From contig NZ_JAPJDL010000003.1 in NCBI RefSeq assembly GCF_026242055.1, positions 506,796 to 570,795 on the forward strand: a DNA stretch of 64,000 bases. The letters are read 5' to 3'. Positions 1 through 7,814 of this stretch are shown here, one piece after another (position 1 is the first letter of the stretch; the number at the start of each line of letters is the position of its first letter). The notes beneath the pieces are model-generated. The model was not told where the DNA came from and ran no database searches. It saw only the letters and a program-made list of their open reading frames with translations. The stretch comes from Lentzea sp. NEAU-D7 (lineage in GTDB: Bacteria; Actinomycetota; Actinomycetes; Mycobacteriales; Pseudonocardiaceae). The translations under genes were made by a program, and so were the position numbers.

Positions 1-419
1 GCGGTGCGAGGTGGTGCTGACCGTCGGCTGGCCGCTTTCACGTCGGGGTCGACGGACGAGCTGGTTCGGAACTGTCCGGTGTGCAGCGCCTCGGAGCGCT
101 CCAGGGAGACTACGACGTCACCATAGGTATCCCATCCGGACTCGGCCAGGTGCTCTCGCAGGCCCTCTGCGAGAAGCTGTGTGATGCGTAGTTCATCCTG
201 CTCGTCGCCCGCAAGACGTTCGTGGTCCTGAGGCCCGAGCAGCACCTTGTAGTGGTTGGGGGCTAGCAGTCTGCCACCCGCGAGCTCGCGGATGTTGCTG
301 TCACCCTCCCGATGCAGTGCCTGTGCCACCTCTTGGGGCACGACGCTGCCGCCGAACACGCGCGCGAAGGTGTTGCCGACGAGACCTTCGAGCTTGCGCT
401 CGAAGCGTTGCAGGCCCAT
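1..419 (-). CDS. fhaA: FhaA N-terminal domain (FHA signalling protein), cut by window start
   Basis: The visible 139 residues begin MGLQRFERKLEGLVGNTFAR and continue with FGGSVVPQEVAQALHREGD, the DUF3662 domain that opens actinobacterial FhaA. The C-terminal FHA (phosphothreonine-binding) domain lies outside the window. FhaA is a substrate and partner of the PknA/PknB kinases and acts in peptidoglycan synthesis at the inner face of the membrane (family knowledge). A GAAGGAG ribosome site lies six bases before the ATG. The gene is followed on the opposite side by tRNA-Leu, the same order as in mycobacteria, which supports the name. Confidence 0.85.
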   Translation of the reverse strand, partial: MGLQRFERKLEGLVGNTFARVFGGSVVPQEVAQALHREGDSNIRELAGGRLLAPNHYKVLLGPQDHERLAGDEQDELRITQLLAEGLREHLAESGWDTYGDVVVSLERSEALHTGQFRTSSSVDPDVKAASRRSAPPRT

Positions 420-546
420 GTCGACTCCTTCCGTTCGGTCCGCTCGGCCCGGGCTCCTGCACCGATCGTATCCGGGTGCGACCAGGCCTACAGGGGGCGA
501 TTAGGAACCTGGTTTGGACGCGTGCTAGTGTTTCCAACGTCTCCAG

Positions 547-629
547 GGGCAAGTGGCGGAATGGCAGACGCGCACGGTTCAGGTCCGTGTGTCCGAAAGG
601 ACGTGGGGGTTCAACTCCCCCCTTGCCCA
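547..629 (+). tRNA. leuT: tRNA-Leu (anticodon CAG)
   Basis: Acceptor arms GGGCAAG (547-553) and CTTGCCC (622-628) pair fully. The anticodon stem CACGG/CCGTG encloses loop TTCAGGT, giving CAG. A long variable arm (GTCC-GAAA-GGAC) and the T arm GGGGGTTCAACTCCCCC are typical of a class II leucine tRNA. CCA is not encoded. A perfect terminator hairpin follows 15 bases later. Confidence 0.95.
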
Positions 630-643
630 TCGAAAGACAGATG

Positions 644-680
644 GAACCCCCCTCGCGGAATCGCGAGGGGGGTTCTTTCG
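644..680 (+). terminator. Intrinsic terminator after tRNA-Leu
   Basis: A perfect 14-bp stem (644-657 with 662-675), GAAT tetraloop, then TTTCGTT. The stem has six consecutive C-G pairs. It ends the tRNA-Leu transcript. Confidence 0.9.
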
Positions 681-744
681 TTGATCGGCTGTATCGGATT
701 CCTTGATCCAACAGGTGATGTCTGTCACTCGTTCGGGGGGCGCC

Positions 745-1530
745 ATGTGGGCGATAGCGGCTGCCGACTTCGGCGCGGAACTCGAACTCGTCGAGCTTCC
801 CGCGCCCACGCCAGAGCCAGGTCAGCTCCTGGTGCGGCTGCTCGCGGCGAGTGTCAACCCGTTCGACCGCAAAGTGGTGGACGGGATGCTTCGCGATTCC
901 GCTCCCCACCGCTTCCCGCTCGTTCCCGGAACTGATGGTGCGGGTGTGGTGGAAGGTTCCGGAGAGAGGATTTTCGGCACCTTCTTCCGCCGTCCAGTCG
1001 GCGGCGGAACATACGCCGAGTACGTCACAGTTCCGTCCACGAACGCGTTGGCGCCGTTGCCCGAAGACGTGGATCCCGCCGTCGCCGCCGCATTGCCGAC
1101 CGCGGGTATGACGGCTTTGCAGTTGGTCGAGTCGCTCGGCACCGCGGAATCCGTGCTGATCGTCGGTGCTTCGGGCGGTGTCGGGTCGTTCGCCGTCCAG
1201 ATCGCGCGTGCGGCCGGCAAGCGGGTCGTCCCGATCGGGCGCGGCGACTCCCCGGTCGAGGCCGACGCGCTCATCGACCTCGTGAGCACCGACCGTTCGT
1301 CGTTCGAGGCGAACGCGCGCTACGCGCCGCTGGCCTTCAACACCAACTACGTCTCCGCTGATCCCGCGCAGAACTTCGGCTTGAAGGGGTCACGGGAACT
1401 GCTGGAGCGACTGGTGTCCATGGTGCGGTCGGGTGATCTGGAAGTGCCGATCGCGCGGCGTGTGCCGTTGCGCGAGGCGACCGGTGTTTTCGCAGGTCAC
1501 GGCCCCGGCAAGACCGTGATCATCATGTAG
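745..1530 (+). CDS. Compact zinc-independent MDR oxidoreductase (quinone-reductase type)
   Basis: 261 aa. The N-terminal GroES-like part (LVRLLAASVNPFDRKVVDG, then PLVPGTDGAGVVE) and the nucleotide-binding loop VLIVGASGGVGSFAVQIA are typical of NADPH quinone reductase-like MDR proteins. The usual length is about 300-330 aa. The segment after KRVVPIGRGDSPVE jumps almost directly to ADALIDLV, so roughly 35 residues of the Rossmann domain (the beta-alpha unit that normally carries a GA-DEVVDY-like stretch) are missing. The start ATG at 745 matches the family start; an in-frame ATG at 718 is possible. No metal-binding cysteines are seen. The substrate is unknown. Confidence 0.8.
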   Translation: MWAIAAADFGAELELVELPAPTPEPGQLLVRLLAASVNPFDRKVVDGMLRDSAPHRFPLVPGTDGAGVVEGSGERIFGTFFRRPVGGGTYAEYVTVPSTNALAPLPEDVDPAVAAALPTAGMTALQLVESLGTAESVLIVGASGGVGSFAVQIARAAGKRVVPIGRGDSPVEADALIDLVSTDRSSFEANARYAPLAFNTNYVSADPAQNFGLKGSRELLERLVSMVRSGDLEVPIARRVPLREATGVFAGHGPGKTVIIM

Positions 1531-1700
1531 GTGGTCGTTCTGGCGCGGTGAACGGTCGGCGGGCGGTGACCGGTGCCGCTGACCGGCTTTTTGCCGCCAC
1601 GCCTGGCGCACACACCCTGAGCAGCTCTTTTGGTGCGTCCATCCGGATTAACGTCACCCAGACGGCAGCACAGCAGGACCGAATTCCCCTCGCCACTCCT

Positions 1701-1721
1701 CGACCGGTCACCGACCGGTCG
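1701..1721. promoter_or_regulatory. Tandem CGACCGGTC repeats, candidate operator
   Basis: CGACCGGTC occurs at 1701-1709 and again at 1712-1720, an 11-bp period close to one helical turn. Each copy is itself nearly palindromic around ACCGGT. It lies 125 bp before the gene at 1846, inside the 315-bp gap 1531-1845. Apart from this and the hairpin at 1805, I see nothing else in that gap. Confidence 0.35.
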
Positions 1722-1804
1722 GCGCCGTCGATCGCAGGGGGTCCTGTGACCTGGGGGCGGGCCGCGCGCTTCCTGCTAATTCTTATCCAGAGCACGAGTC
1801 GAAA

Positions 1805-1825
1805 CGCGGCGGATCTCCCGCCGCG
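1805..1825 (+). promoter_or_regulatory. Leader hairpin just before a ribosome site
   Basis: A perfect 8-bp stem CGCGGCGG/CCGCCGCG with loop ATCTC. It ends seven bases before the GAGGAGG ribosome site (1832-1838) of the next gene, so it would sit in the 5' leader. It could tune translation or simply protect the leader. Confidence 0.4.
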
Positions 1826-1845
1826 GGTGACGAGGAGGCACTGGC

Positions 1846-2463
1846 GTGAGCAGCACCCCAGCAAGGATCGCGGCACTCGACAGCTCGAACGGTCTGTCGA
1901 CCACCCCGGTCCCGGTTCCGGAACTGCCCGCGTCCGTCGAGGAGTTGGCAGCCGCTGCGGCGATCCGCCTCGGCTGGCACGGCGTGGTTCTCCCCGAAAT
2001 GGTCCTGATGGGCCGCAAGGTCGTCGTCGTGGCCGAGCTCCTGGCCGACGCCCACGCCGAGCGCGTGTGCGTGGGTGCGGGCCCCGAGGCCGACAAGACC
2101 ACCGTCTCCACGTGGGTGTGGCCGGAGATGGAAGGCCGCGTTCCCCCCGCCGCGGTGCGGATCGTCGGCGTCCTGGCGGTCGCCCGCCACTGGAGGACGG
2201 CTCTCGCTTCCTCGGTTCCCTTCGCCCGCTACGGCAACGCCGCTGTCGTCCTGCCCGAGTCGGTCGCCTTCTCGCACGACTACCTCGCGAACTGCCTGCC
2301 GCGCGTGCGCCGCTACGGCGTCTCGGTGCTGCTGGCCGACGACGAGAAGGACCTCTCGGTCGACGTGTCCGGCCGCCAGGAGAACGTGCCCTCCGAGGAC
2401 ACCGCCATCACGCGCTGGGTCAACGAGCTGGTCTACGAGCAGGTGCTGGCCACCGCTTCCTGA
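1846..2463 (+). CDS. Conserved hypothetical protein, 205 aa
   Basis: The GTG start is fixed by GAGGAGG seven bases upstream. The protein is soluble: no signal peptide or membrane segment is visible. It has alanine- and valine-rich strands (GRKVVVVAELLADAHAERV, AVVLPESVAFSHDYLANCLP) suggesting an alpha/beta fold. I do not recognise a catalytic motif. The next gene starts 14 bases downstream, so the two may be cotranscribed. The function is unknown. Confidence 0.75.
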   Translation: MSSTPARIAALDSSNGLSTTPVPVPELPASVEELAAAAAIRLGWHGVVLPEMVLMGRKVVVVAELLADAHAERVCVGAGPEADKTTVSTWVWPEMEGRVPPAAVRIVGVLAVARHWRTALASSVPFARYGNAAVVLPESVAFSHDYLANCLPRVRRYGVSVLLADDEKDLSVDVSGRQENVPSEDTAITRWVNELVYEQVLATAS

Positions 2464-2477
2464 TCTACGGTCGGGCC

Positions 2478-3134
2478 ATGCGAGTAGTCATAGCCGGCGG
2501 ACACGGGCAGATCGCGCTGCTTCTCGAGCAGCTGCTGGCCACCCGAGGAGACGCCGCCACAGCGCTGGTCCGCAACCCCGATCACTTCACCGATGTGCAG
2601 GAAGCCGGAGCCGTTCCGGTGTTGTGCGACCTGGAGTCCGCTGATCTGGACTCGGTCGCCGCGTATTTGAACGGTGCTGATGCGGCCGTGTTCGCCGCTG
2701 GTGCCGGCGCCGGATCTGGTGCCGCCCGCAAGGACACCGTGGACTACGGGGCCGCTGCGCTCTTCGCCTCTGCCTGCGTCGAGGCCGGGGTGCGGCGGTT
2801 CCTGCAGGTCTCCACCGTCGGCATCGAGTCCGCGGACTCGCCGTCGGTGGATCCGGAGTTCGCCGTGTACCTGAAGGCCAAGAAGCTGGCCGAGGACGAC
2901 CTGAAGCCGCGTGATCTCGACTGGACGATCCTGCGGCCGGGGCCTCTGGTGAACGACGCGCCGACCGGGCTGGTCACGCTGGCCGAGCCCCGGTTGCCGC
3001 GGGCGTCCGTCACCCGCGCGGACGTCGCCGCCGTGCTGGCCGAACTGCTCAACGCGCCCAACACGATCGGCAAGACGCTGGAAGTGGTGAACGGCGAGAC
3101 GCCGGTCGCCGACGCCGTTCGCGTGATTCTTTAG
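2478..3134 (+). CDS. NAD(P)-binding SDR-like protein (atypical SDR, NAD(P)H-binding family)
   Basis: 218 aa. It begins MRVVIAGGHGQIALLLEQLL, an N-terminal GGxGxI dinucleotide-binding loop, followed by DLESADLDSVAAYLNGADAAVFAAG and RFLQVSTVGIES. The motif YLKAKKLAEDDLKPRDLDWT is typical of the YwnB/BVR-B-like atypical SDR group, where Y-x3-K stands in that place. The length fits the family. The likely role is reduction or sensing of a small molecule using NAD(P)H; the substrate is unknown. Its stop codon TAG is also the first three bases of the palindromic element at 3132-3296. Confidence 0.8.
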   Translation: MRVVIAGGHGQIALLLEQLLATRGDAATALVRNPDHFTDVQEAGAVPVLCDLESADLDSVAAYLNGADAAVFAAGAGAGSGAARKDTVDYGAAALFASACVEAGVRRFLQVSTVGIESADSPSVDPEFAVYLKAKKLAEDDLKPRDLDWTILRPGPLVNDAPTGLVTLAEPRLPRASVTRADVAAVLAELLNAPNTIGKTLEVVNGETPVADAVRVIL

Positions 3135-3296
3135 TGGTGTGGCTCGGAAGGTTGCCGGGGGAATTCGCGGTCAGACGGGTGCATCGTGGTGCCGCCCCCA
3201 CGTCCTCATACTGGATGTATGGGGGCGTGGGGGCGGTGCCGCGAGGCGCCCTGCTGAGCGTGGATTACCTCGCCAACGTTCCGAGTCGCGCCACTA
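3132..3296. repeat. 165-bp palindromic intergenic element, copy A
   Basis: Two 80-base arms flank a 5-base loop TGGAT; 61 of 80 positions pair exactly and many mismatches are G.T. The central stem CCGCCCCCACG/CGTGGGGGCGG is perfect, followed by CATAC/GTATG at the loop. The element begins with the TAG stop of the gene to the left and ends with the CTA (TAG on the other strand) stop of the gene to the right. It fills the whole gap between two convergent genes. A second copy of identical length and design lies at 62961-63125. Confidence 0.85.
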
Positions 3297-4574
3297 ACCG
3301 AGGACGCGGTCCAGGTAGGGGTTGGTGAACGTCCTGCCTGGATCGACCTCGTCGCGCACCCGCAGGAAGTCGTCGAAGTGCGGGTACAGCGGGCGGAGCT
3401 CCGTCGCGGTCAGGTCGTGCATCTTGCCCCAGTGCGGGCGGCCGCCGACCGACGCGGCGATGCTCGCGTAAGCGTCGAAGAAGGCCTTGTACTGCATGCC
3501 GAGTGCTTGGTGCATCGAGATGTACGCGGTGTCGCGGCCGTTCGCCGTGGACAGCCAGATGTCGTCGGCCTGGGCGACGCGCACCTCGCACGGGACGATG
3601 AGGTGGTCGCGCTCTCCCAGCCTGGCGGCCACGGCCCGGAGCTCGCCGATCACGTCCATCAGGGTCTCGCGGGGGATCGAGAACTCGGTCTCCACGAACC
3701 GCACGCGCCTGGGCGTCACGAAGACGTTGTGCGAGTAGTCCGAATAGGACCGCTCGGAGATCAGCGAGCCGCAGAGTTCGTTGAGGCGCCTGGTGTAGCG
3801 GGGGAAGGTCCTGGCGACCTTGGTGACGGCGCCGAACGCGGCGTTCTCCATGACCTCGTACTCCCAGGCCTGGCGGAGCTTGGAGAGCGGGCGCGCCGGC
3901 TCGGTGATCCTGTTGTTGCGCTTGAGGATCACGCGGTCGGAGTGGGTGAACCAGTGGAACTCGACGTGGTCCTCGACGGCGCAGAGGTCGTCGAACTGCT
4001 CCAGCACGGCGTCGAGCCGGCCGGGGGACTCCTGGGCCTGCAGCACGAAGGACGGCACGCAGCGCAGGGTCAGGGTGCTGATGACGCCGAGGGCGCCCAG
4101 GCCCACGCGTGCCGCGTTGAAGAGGTCCGGGCGTTCGGTCCGCGAGCAGGTGACCACGGAGCCGTCGGCGAGGACCAGTTCCAGCGCCTCGATGGCGGTG
4201 GCCAGGACGCCGAGCTTCGCACCGGTGCCGTGGGTCGAGGTCGAGACCGCGCCGGCGACGGTCTGGGCGTCGATGTCGCCCAGGTTCGGCATCGCGAGGC
4301 CCAGGCGGTGGAGGTCCGCGTTGAAGACGCGCAGGGGAGTGCCGGAACGGACGGTGACCAGACCGGTTTCCGCGTCCGCGCGTACGATCCCGGTCCATCG
4401 GTCTAGGTCGAGAGCGGTTTCCGGGGCTACGGCGATGTCGTTGAACGAGTGGCCGCTGCCTCGAGCCCGGACTCGGCCACCGGAGAGGACGGCCGCGGCG
4501 ATCTCGTCCGTGCTGGACGGGTGGACGACGCGCGCAGGCGTGCACGAAGCCGTTTTAGCCCAGTTCGTCCACAC
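3294..4574 (-). CDS. FAD-linked aldonolactone oxidase (D-arabinono-1,4-lactone oxidase family)
   Basis: 426 aa. The N-terminal FAD-binding domain carries RVRARGSGHSFNDIA, in which the histidine is the usual covalent FAD site, and VAGAVSTSTHGTGAKLG. The C-terminal ALO domain carries the signature GGRPHWGKMHDLTATELRP. It closely resembles mycobacterial L-gulono-1,4-lactone dehydrogenase, which also begins with a WxNW stretch. The start GTG at 4574 has GGAGG five bases upstream; a GTG at 4586 lacks a site. It is divergent from the PLP enzyme at 4661, a pairing I remember from other actinomycetes. The electron acceptor is not deducible. Confidence 0.88.
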   Translation of the reverse strand: MWTNWAKTASCTPARVVHPSSTDEIAAAVLSGGRVRARGSGHSFNDIAVAPETALDLDRWTGIVRADAETGLVTVRSGTPLRVFNADLHRLGLAMPNLGDIDAQTVAGAVSTSTHGTGAKLGVLATAIEALELVLADGSVVTCSRTERPDLFNAARVGLGALGVISTLTLRCVPSFVLQAQESPGRLDAVLEQFDDLCAVEDHVEFHWFTHSDRVILKRNNRITEPARPLSKLRQAWEYEVMENAAFGAVTKVARTFPRYTRRLNELCGSLISERSYSDYSHNVFVTPRRVRFVETEFSIPRETLMDVIGELRAVAARLGERDHLIVPCEVRVAQADDIWLSTANGRDTAYISMHQALGMQYKAFFDAYASIAASVGGRPHWGKMHDLTATELRPLYPHFDDFLRVRDEVDPGRTFTNPYLDRVLG

Positions 4575-4614
4575 GCGAACCTCCACGAGAGAGTGTGACC
4601 TGCGAGTAACGTAA

Positions 4615-4629
4615 GTGAAAGCTCTTCAC
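4615..4629. promoter_or_regulatory. GTGAA-N5-TTCAC inverted repeat in divergent promoter
   Basis: A perfect 5-bp inverted repeat with 5-bp spacer lies between the divergent lactone oxidase and aldolase genes, 32 bp before the aldolase start. It is a candidate operator for either gene. The TetR regulator encoded at 5839-6453 is the nearest regulator, but the link is a guess. Confidence 0.4.
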
Positions 4630-4660
4630 GTTTCAAGGGTTCAGGACGTACCGTCAGTAC

Positions 4661-5842
4661 ATGCGCAGAACTCGACTCGATGCCGCGACGAAGGACCTGG
4701 ATCCTCCGTTCGCGATCGTCGACCTGGACGCCTTCGACCACAACGCGGCGGACCTCGCCCGTCGCGCTGCCGGTCATCCGATCCGGGTCGCGAGCAAGTC
4801 GATCCGGGTGCGCGAACTGGTGAGCCGGGCGCTCGAACGGCCCGGTTACGCCGGCGTCATGTGCTACTCGCTGGCCGAGGCGTTGTGGCTGTCGGAGCAG
4901 AACGTCAGCGAGGACCTGCTCGTCGCCTACCCGACCGCCGACCGCGCCTCGTTGCAGAAGCTCGCGGCCAACGAGACCGCACGCCAGCGCGTCACCATCA
5001 TGGTCGACTCCACCGAGCACCTCGACTTCGTGGACGCGGCGATCGGACCGCACGCCGACATCCGGGTCTGCCTGGAGCTCGACGTCTCGTGGCGGCCGCT
5101 GCCCGGTGTGCACATCGGACCGCGCCGTTCGTCGATCCACACGCCGCAGCAGGCCAAGGCGCTCGCCGCGAAGATCGTGCAGCGGCAGGGCTTCACGCTG
5201 GTCGGCGTCATGGCCTACGAGGGTCAGATCGCCGGCCTGGGGGACAACCCGCCCGGTCAGCCGCTTCGCGCGATCGGGATCCGGCTCATCCAGAGCAGGT
5301 CCGGGCCTGAGCTGATCCAGCGCCGCACGGCCGTGGTCGCCGCGGTCCGGCAGGTCGCCGACCTGGAGTTCGTCAACGGTGGCGGCACGGGGAGCCTGGA
5401 GCTCACCGGGTCCGACCCGTCGGTCACCGAGCTCGCGGCGGGGTCCGGGCTCTTCGGGCCGACGCTGTTCGACGGCTACCAGGCGTTCAAGCCGGAGCCG
5501 GCGGCGCTGTTCGCGTTGTCCGTGGTGCGCAAGCCGACCAAGCGGGTGGCCACGCTGTTCGCCGGCGGCTACATCGCCTCCGGCACGCCCACGCCCGACC
5601 GCCAGCCGTCGCCGTACCTGCCGGACGGGCTGAAGACGCTCGGGCTCGAAGGCGCGGGCGAGGTGCAGACGCCGGTCACCGGCAAGGCGGCGGAGCAGCT
5701 GCGGATCGGCGACCGCGTCTGGATGCGGCACGCCAAGGCGGGTGAGCTGTTCGAGCGGTTCGACGAGGTGCACCTGGTGCACGGTGACCTCATCGAGCGC
5801 ACCGTGCCCACGTACCGCGGTGAGCGCAGGAACTTCGGTTAG
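4661..5842 (+). CDS. PLP-dependent amino acid aldolase/deaminase (D-threonine aldolase-like)
   Basis: 393 aa. It has an alanine-racemase-type N-terminal barrel: PFAIVDLDAFDHNAADL, then IRVASKSIRVRELV, whose lysine is the expected PLP Schiff-base residue. The C-terminal D-serine dehydratase-like domain has RIGDRVWMRHAKAGELFERF with the conserved His of the metal/PLP region. Annotated relatives are called amino acid deaminase/aldolase. The reaction is probably cleavage or deamination of a beta-hydroxy D-amino acid. Its stop overlaps the convergent TetR gene by 4 bp. Confidence 0.8.
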   Translation: MRRTRLDAATKDLDPPFAIVDLDAFDHNAADLARRAAGHPIRVASKSIRVRELVSRALERPGYAGVMCYSLAEALWLSEQNVSEDLLVAYPTADRASLQKLAANETARQRVTIMVDSTEHLDFVDAAIGPHADIRVCLELDVSWRPLPGVHIGPRRSSIHTPQQAKALAAKIVQRQGFTLVGVMAYEGQIAGLGDNPPGQPLRAIGIRLIQSRSGPELIQRRTAVVAAVRQVADLEFVNGGGTGSLELTGSDPSVTELAAGSGLFGPTLFDGYQAFKPEPAALFALSVVRKPTKRVATLFAGGYIASGTPTPDRQPSPYLPDGLKTLGLEGAGEVQTPVTGKAAEQLRIGDRVWMRHAKAGELFERFDEVHLVHGDLIERTVPTYRGERRNFG

Positions 5843-6453
5843 GCGGGCAGGCGCGACGACAGGTAGCCCCTGACCAGAGCCTTCGCCTCGATCAAGATCG
5901 CCTGATCGCCCGTCGGGTTGTTGCGGAACGCCATCTTCAGCACGGCGTCGGCGGCCTCGACGGCGATCGCGATCGGCAGGCCGACCTCGGCCATCGGGAT
6001 GGCGAACTTGCCGGAGATCAGCTCCGAGATCTTGTCGGAGATGACGGCGTTGTTGTCGCGGCGGTCGTCGAGCAGGCGCATGTCCACGACGTCACCGAAG
6101 TGCAGCTTCCCGAACGCGGGGATCTCGCGGTGCATCATCACGTAGACGTCGAACACCGTGTCCACGGCGTCCCACCAGTGCTCGAGCGTCGCCTGCTCGA
6201 GCCGTTCGGTGATGCCCTGGGAGAACTTGTCGACGTTGCGCAGCGTCAGCGCCTGCACGACGGCTCTCTTGTCGGGGAAGAACTGGTAGAGCGAGCCGAC
6301 CGCGACGCCCGCTCTCTCCGCGATCAACGTCGTGGTGACGCCGTCGTAGCCCACCTCGTCGATCAGGGTGGCGCAGGCTTCGAGCATCCGCTCGACTCTC
6401 TTGGCGCTGCGCTGCTGGACGGGCTGGCGGCGAAGCGGGGTGGTGCTCGTCAC
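5839..6453 (-). CDS. TetR-family transcriptional regulator
   Basis: 204 aa. The N-terminal helix-turn-helix lies at about residues 18-64: RMLEACATLIDEVGYDGVTT, then IAERAGVAVGSLYQFFPDKR, the canonical TetR pattern. The C-terminal ligand domain is of the AefR-like type with no identifiable ligand. GTG start with GGGAG six bases upstream. It is divergent from the beta-glucosidase operon (113-bp gap), so the bgl-MFS-SDR operon is the likeliest target. I could not find a clear palindrome in that gap. Confidence 0.9.
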   Translation of the reverse strand: MTSTTPLRRQPVQQRSAKRVERMLEACATLIDEVGYDGVTTTLIAERAGVAVGSLYQFFPDKRAVVQALTLRNVDKFSQGITERLEQATLEHWWDAVDTVFDVYVMMHREIPAFGKLHFGDVVDMRLLDDRRDNNAVISDKISELISGKFAIPMAEVGLPIAIAVEAADAVLKMAFRNNPTGDQAILIEAKALVRGYLSSRLPA

Positions 6454-6566
6454 GGCGACTCCCAGTAGTTCGGGTACTTCACATCTTGCCTGTTGTACGG
6501 CTCTTTCACTTCCCTGAACCTGTCAACACGCCTACGATCCGAACAAGTTTCACATTTGGAGGATCG

Positions 6567-7814
6567 ATGAGCGACTTCCTTTGGGGAGTGTCGACGTCCG
6601 CGTTCCAGATCGAGGGCGCGTTCGGCGCTGGCGGCCGCGGCCCCTCCGTGTGGGACGAGTTCTCCCCTGTACACGAGAACCAGAACGCTTCCGTTGCGTG
6701 CGACCACTACCACCGGTGGCGCGAGGACGTTGCGCTCATGACGCAGCTCGGCGTGAACGCGTATCGGTTCTCGATCGCGTGGCCGCGCATCCAGCCGTCC
6801 GGCAAAGGACCTGTCAACGCCGAGGGCCTCGACTTCTACGACCGTCTGGTCGACGCGCTCGTCGACGTCGGTATCGCCCCCGTGGTGACGTTGTACCACT
6901 GGGACACACCGCTGGCGCTGGAAGCCGAGGGCGGCTGGCTGAACCGGGACATCGCCGACCGGTTCGCCGAGTACACCGCGCTGGTCGCGGACCGGCTCGC
7001 CGACCGCGTGCAGATGTGGATCCCGATCAACGAGCCCGCGATGGTGATGTTGCAGGGCTACGCGATCGGTGAGCACGCTCCCGGCAAGACGTTGCTCTTC
7101 GACGCGATGCCGACCGCCCACCACCTGAACCTCGCTCACGGCCGTGCGGTCGAAGTGCTCCGTTCGTACGACGCGCAAGCGGTTGGCACGGCGAACAACC
7201 ACACTCCCGCGTGGCCCGTTGGACCGAACGACGTAGCAGCCGCCGAGGCCTACAGCGAAATCCACAACTGGATCTACGCGGACCCCGTGCTGTCGGGCCG
7301 ATATCCCGACGCAGTCGCCGAGCTTCTGCCTATCGCCGATGGTGACCTGGCCACGATCCACCAGCCGCTCGACTTCTACGGCGTGAACTACTACAACCCG
7401 ACGCGGCTCAAGGCGCCGTCGGACGGCAACCCGCTGCCGTTCGAACTGGTGGAGATCGACGAGTACGAGCGCACGGCGTTCGGCTGGCCGATCGTGCCGG
7501 CCGGGCTCACCGAGATGATCGGCGCGCTGCGCGAGCGGCATCCGAACCTGCCGCCGGTGTACGTCACCGAGAGCGGCTGCAGCTTCCCCGAAGGGATCAA
7601 CGACGCCGAGCGGATCTCCTACCTCGACGGACACCTCAAGGCCGCGCAGGCAGCGGACGTCGCCGGGTACTTCGTGTGGTCGCTGCTCGACAACTTCGAG
7701 TGGGAGGCCGGGTACTCGCAGCGGTTCGGCCTGGTCCAGGTCGACTACGAGACGCAGACCCGCACGCCGCGCGACTCGTTCCACTGGTACAGAAAGGTGA
7801 TCAGCGGTGAGTGA
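6567..7814 (+). CDS. Glycoside hydrolase family 1 beta-glucosidase
   Basis: 415 aa, slightly short for GH1 (about 440-480). It starts MSDFLWGVSTSAFQIEGAF, the GH1 N-terminal signature. The acid/base glutamate is in MWIPINEPAMV and the nucleophile glutamate in VYVTESGCSFPEG (ESG instead of the usual ENG). The sugar-binding end has YFVWSLLDNFEWEAGY. It is cytoplasmic (no signal peptide), so it would hydrolyse imported beta-glucosides. ATG 6567 has GGAGG five bases upstream; an upstream in-frame extension lacks a site and is not GH1-like. It overlaps the transporter gene by 8 bp. Confidence 0.93.
   Translation: MSDFLWGVSTSAFQIEGAFGAGGRGPSVWDEFSPVHENQNASVACDHYHRWREDVALMTQLGVNAYRFSIAWPRIQPSGKGPVNAEGLDFYDRLVDALVDVGIAPVVTLYHWDTPLALEAEGGWLNRDIADRFAEYTALVADRLADRVQMWIPINEPAMVMLQGYAIGEHAPGKTLLFDAMPTAHHLNLAHGRAVEVLRSYDAQAVGTANNHTPAWPVGPNDVAAAEAYSEIHNWIYADPVLSGRYPDAVAELLPIADGDLATIHQPLDFYGVNYYNPTRLKAPSDGNPLPFELVEIDEYERTAFGWPIVPAGLTEMIGALRERHPNLPPVYVTESGCSFPEGINDAERISYLDGHLKAAQAADVAGYFVWSLLDNFEWEAGYSQRFGLVQVDYETQTRTPRDSFHWYRKVISGE

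Noticed and set aside
1548-2477. Long upstream extension of the NAD(P)-binding protein gene
   Set aside because: The extension translates the 205-residue gene in a wrong frame as an Arg-rich sequence; the ATG at 2478 gives the Rossmann start.
6450-7784. 444-residue minus-strand frame opposite the beta-glucosidase
   Set aside because: GH1 catalytic motifs on the plus strand are decisive; the antisense product is low-complexity V/R/D.
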